Virus record (IMG/VR): IMGVR_UViG_3300009509_000001
Coordinates: 124,001 to 188,000 of that record
Direction: 5' to 3' (one strand)
Source of the DNA: a virus
DNA length: 64,000 bases
The first letter of the stretch is position 1. Every line of letters starts with the position of its first letter. The translations under genes and the position numbers were made by a program. Below the pieces are notes generated by a model. That model did not search any database, was not told where the DNA came from, and saw only the letters and a program-made list of their open reading frames with translations. This document shows positions 60,986-64,000 of this stretch, one piece after another.

Positions 60986-61618
60986 ATGGCAGGAAAAGTG
61001 AAGACGGCGGTGGAGATCGCCCAGGAACGGGCGGCCAAGGGGCTGCAGGACCGTGACGACGGCAGGGTCGAAATCGACTTCGACAATGTTACGATAACGC
61101 CGCAGGAGAAGACGCCGAGCCACGTGCTGAAGCAGGAAGAGGTCACCGGCTTCGACATCGACAAGAAGGGGACGCTGTTCAAAGACGACAAACAGACGTT
61201 CAGTCGCATCCGCGACGTGCGCGCCGAAGGCCACATGGTCTGGATCGAAGTCGATGAGGGCCGCATGGACGAGAACCACGCCGCCGTGCTCGTGTCCAAG
61301 AAGGTCACGCCGGAAGAAGCGCTGGAACGCGCCATCGCGCTGAACCGCATGCTCATGCACAAAGCGATCAAGGTCGCCGACACGAAGCAGGTCGAGGACA
61401 TCGTCGAGGCCACGATCACGGCCGTATTGGAAGCCCAGGAGAATGGCATGCGTGCGAGCGGCTGCACGAGGGAAGACATCAAGCGTACGCGGAAAGCGCG
61501 GCTCGACCGCATCAATCAGTTCGAAGCGGCGGTGGCAAAGACCCGTGGCCCCAAGGAACTGTCCAAGCTTCAGGACATGCTGCTGTTCAAGAAGGTTCTG
61601 CAGAAAGTCGGAACCTAA
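60986..61618 (+). CDS. Hypothetical protein
   Basis: A 210-residue charged helical protein starting MAGKVKTAVE, with AAGGAG six bases before the ATG. Residues 1-110 are mixed, the remainder long helices ending at a transcription terminator. It may be a virion or scaffold-type protein by position; no motif recognised. Confidence 0.62.
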   Translation: MAGKVKTAVEIAQERAAKGLQDRDDGRVEIDFDNVTITPQEKTPSHVLKQEEVTGFDIDKKGTLFKDDKQTFSRIRDVRAEGHMVWIEVDEGRMDENHAAVLVSKKVTPEEALERAIALNRMLMHKAIKVADTKQVEDIVEATITAVLEAQENGMRASGCTREDIKRTRKARLDRINQFEAAVAKTRGPKELSKLQDMLLFKKVLQKVGT

Positions 61619-61648
61619 CCGGATTTCCTCAAAAAAAGCGTAAACGCT

Positions 61649-61697
61649 CCCGGTGCATCGCCTCAGTTACAGCTTCAGGTGCACCGGGTTTTATTTT
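61649..61697 (+). terminator. Intrinsic terminator
   Basis: CCCGGTGCA (61649-61657) and TGCACCGGG (61680-61688) form a strong stem, with further pairing inside, followed by TTTTATTTT. It ends the plus-strand transcript of the preceding gene. It lies at the end of the convergent minus-strand gene and may act in both directions. Confidence 0.8.
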
Positions 61698-61960
61698 ACC
61701 CGGATTCCCAGCGAGCCGCCGTCGACGAACACGGACAGAACGGCCCCGGTCGGTACGCCGAACTGCTGCTCGAGCATGGATCGCTTCGTACTGCACACGC
61801 TTTTGAGCATGGTGATGCTAGTCGACAGGCTCTGATTCTTGTTGCACTTCGCACAGGTCTTTCGCGTGGCCGTACGGTACGCGTTGAACAGGCTTATGCA
61901 ATACCGATCCGCCGACATGACCGGGTCGGCCATGAGCTGCTGTATCATAATGGTTGACAT
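61691..61960 (-). CDS. Small hypothetical protein
   Basis: An 89-residue protein with CAKCNKN near the middle. Its promoter region overlaps the divergent promoter of the next gene; TATAAT is present on the minus strand at 61980-61985. There is no clear ribosome site. Function unknown. Confidence 0.52.
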   Translation of the reverse strand: MSTIMIQQLMADPVMSADRYCISLFNAYRTATRKTCAKCNKNQSLSTSITMLKSVCSTKRSMLEQQFGVPTGAVLSVFVDGGSLGIRVK

Positions 61961-61982
61961 GGGTTGGCTGTACCTATATATT
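61954..61982 (+). promoter_or_regulatory. Consensus sigma70 promoter
   Basis: TTGACA (61954-61959), 17-base spacer, TATATT (61977-61982). It overlaps the start of the divergent gene and drives the plus-strand gene starting at 62025. Confidence 0.78.
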
Positions 61983-62024
61983 ATAAGAGTAAGCTTACAG
62001 TTAATCTAACCGAGGATCGTGCAC

Positions 62025-63053
62025 ATGTCCAACGTATTCAATGACCCAAACAACGCGACGCTTCTGAAGATCTGGCATGAAATGGATGTGCCGGGCTTCG
62101 TCAAGACTGCCCAGGCGACTACGGAGCAGAACTACAATGTCGTCGACATCAAACATTTCGGTGATCCGGCCAAGCGTCTGTATCCCATCAACACCAAAAG
62201 CAATACCTGGCTCAGCCGCGAGCATTTCCGCCGCGACAAGACCGGCCTTCCGAAGGAAGCCGCCGAAGTCATCGAGTCCCGCATCAACAAGGCTGCTGCC
62301 TTCTGGGGCCTCGACGAGTCCAGCCGGGTCCGTGACCCGGAGCCCAAGCACACCATTTTCCAGGTCCACATCGACGGCGACCACAACACCGAGAAGACCG
62401 TCCTCGACCTGACCGGCCACTATAAACAGGCGTGTGAAACGTTCTACGCGAACCGCTCCGCCTATCCGTATGAAACCAGGCGTTCATTCGCACGTCAGGT
62501 CATGGCCGCCCCCGATGACGTCAAAGAGCCGCTCGATCCGACGGTCGAGCAGGGTCTGTGCAAAATGGCCAACTATGGCAGCTGCACCGGCAAGGCCGCA
62601 CAGAAAGCCGTCTTCCGCCGCATGTGCTACGTCCGCAAAAAGGACCCCGCAACCTTCGGCCAGCTGGTCAAGGTCGCGAAGCACCTGGGCGACACCGAGG
62701 GCCTGGTCGGCATCGACCTGCTGCACAAGACCGCCCAGATTCTCGACACCGTCGACCGCTCAAACGGTCTGCACGTGCGTTACGGTCGCGAACTCGAAGC
62801 GCCGGAAGAGGAGCTCTTCAGCTTCACCGAGAAGCGTGCCAGCCATGTTCGCGACGAAGCCGTTATCATGGCCGACGGCAGCATCTGCCGCCGCCGCGAA
62901 CTGATCGAGCACAAGCCGCAGATCGACGAATACTTCACAAAGATCGCCGGCGAAACGCCGTACTCCAGCGATGATGAGATGGTCGAAGCCCTCGTCCAGC
63001 TCCACGCCGACGAAGTCCCGGCCCTCTACAACTTCCTGGGTACCGCATGCTAA
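62025..63053 (+). CDS. Hypothetical protein, possibly virion-associated
   Basis: A 342-residue protein starting MSNVFNDPNN, with GAGG upstream. Two shared features with virion proteins are only circumstantial: position after the terminase and a strong promoter. It contains several Cys (GLCKMANYGSC, MCYV). No family recognised. Confidence 0.62.
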   Translation: MSNVFNDPNNATLLKIWHEMDVPGFVKTAQATTEQNYNVVDIKHFGDPAKRLYPINTKSNTWLSREHFRRDKTGLPKEAAEVIESRINKAAAFWGLDESSRVRDPEPKHTIFQVHIDGDHNTEKTVLDLTGHYKQACETFYANRSAYPYETRRSFARQVMAAPDDVKEPLDPTVEQGLCKMANYGSCTGKAAQKAVFRRMCYVRKKDPATFGQLVKVAKHLGDTEGLVGIDLLHKTAQILDTVDRSNGLHVRYGRELEAPEEELFSFTEKRASHVRDEAVIMADGSICRRRELIEHKPQIDEYFTKIAGETPYSSDDEMVEALVQLHADEVPALYNFLGTAC

Positions 63054-63760
63054 AACCGGCCGACATATTCAGCCGCCCGGATATGTATGCCAGCTGCCTG
63101 CTGCTGATGGCCGTGGACAGCTGGGGAACCGAGTGCCTGGAATGGGAACCGGAAACCTTCACGAGCGCCGTTCGCGATGAATTCGGCGTCGCGCTCCACG
63201 CCCTGAACTACGACAAGCTTAACGCGGCCGTAAGCGTCGTGCAGACGAATCTGTACCATCGCAGCATCGGCGCGTTCTGCGCGATCAACAAAGCTCTCAG
63301 CTTCAAGACCGTAAGCCCGAACGAGATGAACATCTGTTCGCTCGACGACGTGCTTTGGGGCACGACCGAAGCACAGCTGCTCGAGGGTAAGGAAGAGTAT
63401 GTGGAGCAGGGGTTCACCCAGGACATCAGCCGTTACGTCGGCCAGCTACTGGAAGCCGAGGGCGTCATGACGCCACCGAGCAACCTGCTGTTCGCCAAAT
63501 ACCAGGAGCACGTGGCCGAAGCCGTCAAAAACTCCGAATTCGACGACCCGATGACCTGGAAGATGCACATGTCCAGGGAAGAGGACGAGCTCAAGGAAAT
63601 GAATCAGTTCATGGGCGTCAATCTTATGCGGATGTTCAAGCAGCTGAAGGTGCTTCCGCTGACGAACACCACCGAGATTCAGCAGAACGTCGAGAACATG
63701 CTGTCGAACATCAAGGAAAAGCTCGGGTCATACGCCGAGGATGAGGAATACAATCCATGA
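63047..63760 (+). CDS. Hypothetical protein
   Basis: A 237-residue helical protein overlapping its upstream neighbour by seven bases and therefore co-translated. No family recognised. Confidence 0.62.
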   Translation: MLKPADIFSRPDMYASCLLLMAVDSWGTECLEWEPETFTSAVRDEFGVALHALNYDKLNAAVSVVQTNLYHRSIGAFCAINKALSFKTVSPNEMNICSLDDVLWGTTEAQLLEGKEEYVEQGFTQDISRYVGQLLEAEGVMTPPSNLLFAKYQEHVAEAVKNSEFDDPMTWKMHMSREEDELKEMNQFMGVNLMRMFKQLKVLPLTNTTEIQQNVENMLSNIKEKLGSYAEDEEYNP

Positions 63761-64000
63761 GCCAACGCATTCTTGAAATAACCAAAAGGATCACCGAGAT
63801 CACTGGCGTCGGGTCGCACCGGCTCCAGATGTGGGTAAGCGCGTACCAGGACATCGACCAGAACGTTTTCGTCTACAAACGCAATCCGCCGGTACCGCCG
63901 GCAGTGACGTCCGAGGACGTGTACGTCAACATCGCGAGTGCCGCCGACATGGTGGAATATCCCATCGACAACCCCGATCCGGAACTCCCGCCCTTCTTCC
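63757..64000 (+). CDS. Hypothetical protein, cut by window edge
   Basis: An open frame from the ATG at 63757 (overlapping the previous stop, ATGA) runs to the end of the window, at least 81 residues. The start MSQRILEITKRITEITG is helical, followed by a proline-rich acidic segment. Function unknown. Confidence 0.6.
   Translation, partial: MSQRILEITKRITEITGVGSHRLQMWVSAYQDIDQNVFVYKRNPPVPPAVTSEDVYVNIASAADMVEYPIDNPDPELPPFF

Overview
The window looks like part of a large tailed double-stranded DNA bacteriophage genome from a GC-rich background. Reasons: a terminase large subunit, a complete phage replication and recombination set, dozens of short tightly packed genes of unknown function, stop/start overlaps (ATGA, TAATG) nearly everywhere, Shine-Dalgarno sites and a few sigma70-like promoters. 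The code is standard and I see no tRNA. No portal, capsid or tail gene is recognised inside the window, so virion genes probably lie beyond the right end. The host cannot be named from this sequence.

Layout. About 1-17.7 kb: a minus-strand block of small genes, mostly unknown, with an SbcD-like nuclease (2.0-3.1 kb), a GP88-like protein (13.0-13.8 kb), a DUF932-like protein (15.1-15.9 kb) and a RuvC-like resolvase (17.1-17.7 kb). Two plus-strand genes interrupt it near 16-17 kb. About 17.8-21.6 kb: a 3.8 kb stretch with no credible gene, saturated with hairpins. It alternates a short 7-bp/3-nt-loop hairpin (core GGCG-NNN-CGCC, 26 good copies) that has a motif at fixed spacing, and longer perfect hairpins of unrelated sequence. 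This is the most unusual part of the window. About 21.6-45.3 kb: the minus-strand replication and recombination block: RecA/UvsX-like recombinase, a probable single-strand binding protein, family A DNA polymerase, primase, DnaB-type helicase, UvsW-type helicase, SbcC/Rad50, a retron-type reverse transcriptase, a VWA metallopeptidase plus MoxR AAA ATPase pair, and a PAPS-reductase-like PP-loop enzyme. About 45.2-56.6 kb: a further minus-strand run of small genes including an HNH nuclease, a lysozyme-like protein, a radical SAM protein, an XRE repressor and an HD-domain protein. About 56.8-57.6 kb: a large structured RNA on the minus strand ending in an intrinsic terminator, of the GOLLD/ROOL size class. 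About 57.75-57.97 kb: an AT-rich divergent control region. From 57.97 kb: plus-strand genes beginning with the terminase, plus a minus-strand phage ferritin at 60.2-60.9 kb.

How it may fit together. The left and centre form the early/replication side, read leftward with strong translational coupling; the right is the packaging/virion side, read rightward. The hairpin array is best explained (inference) as about 26 small plus-strand transcription units. In each, a folded-DNA promoter like those of the phage N4 virion RNA polymerase precedes a short structured RNA. Base-pair mismatches support this: the short hairpins pair better on the minus (template) strand, the long ones on the plus (RNA) strand. 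Alternatives are single-strand recombination or replication sites, or templates for the phage's own reverse transcriptase.
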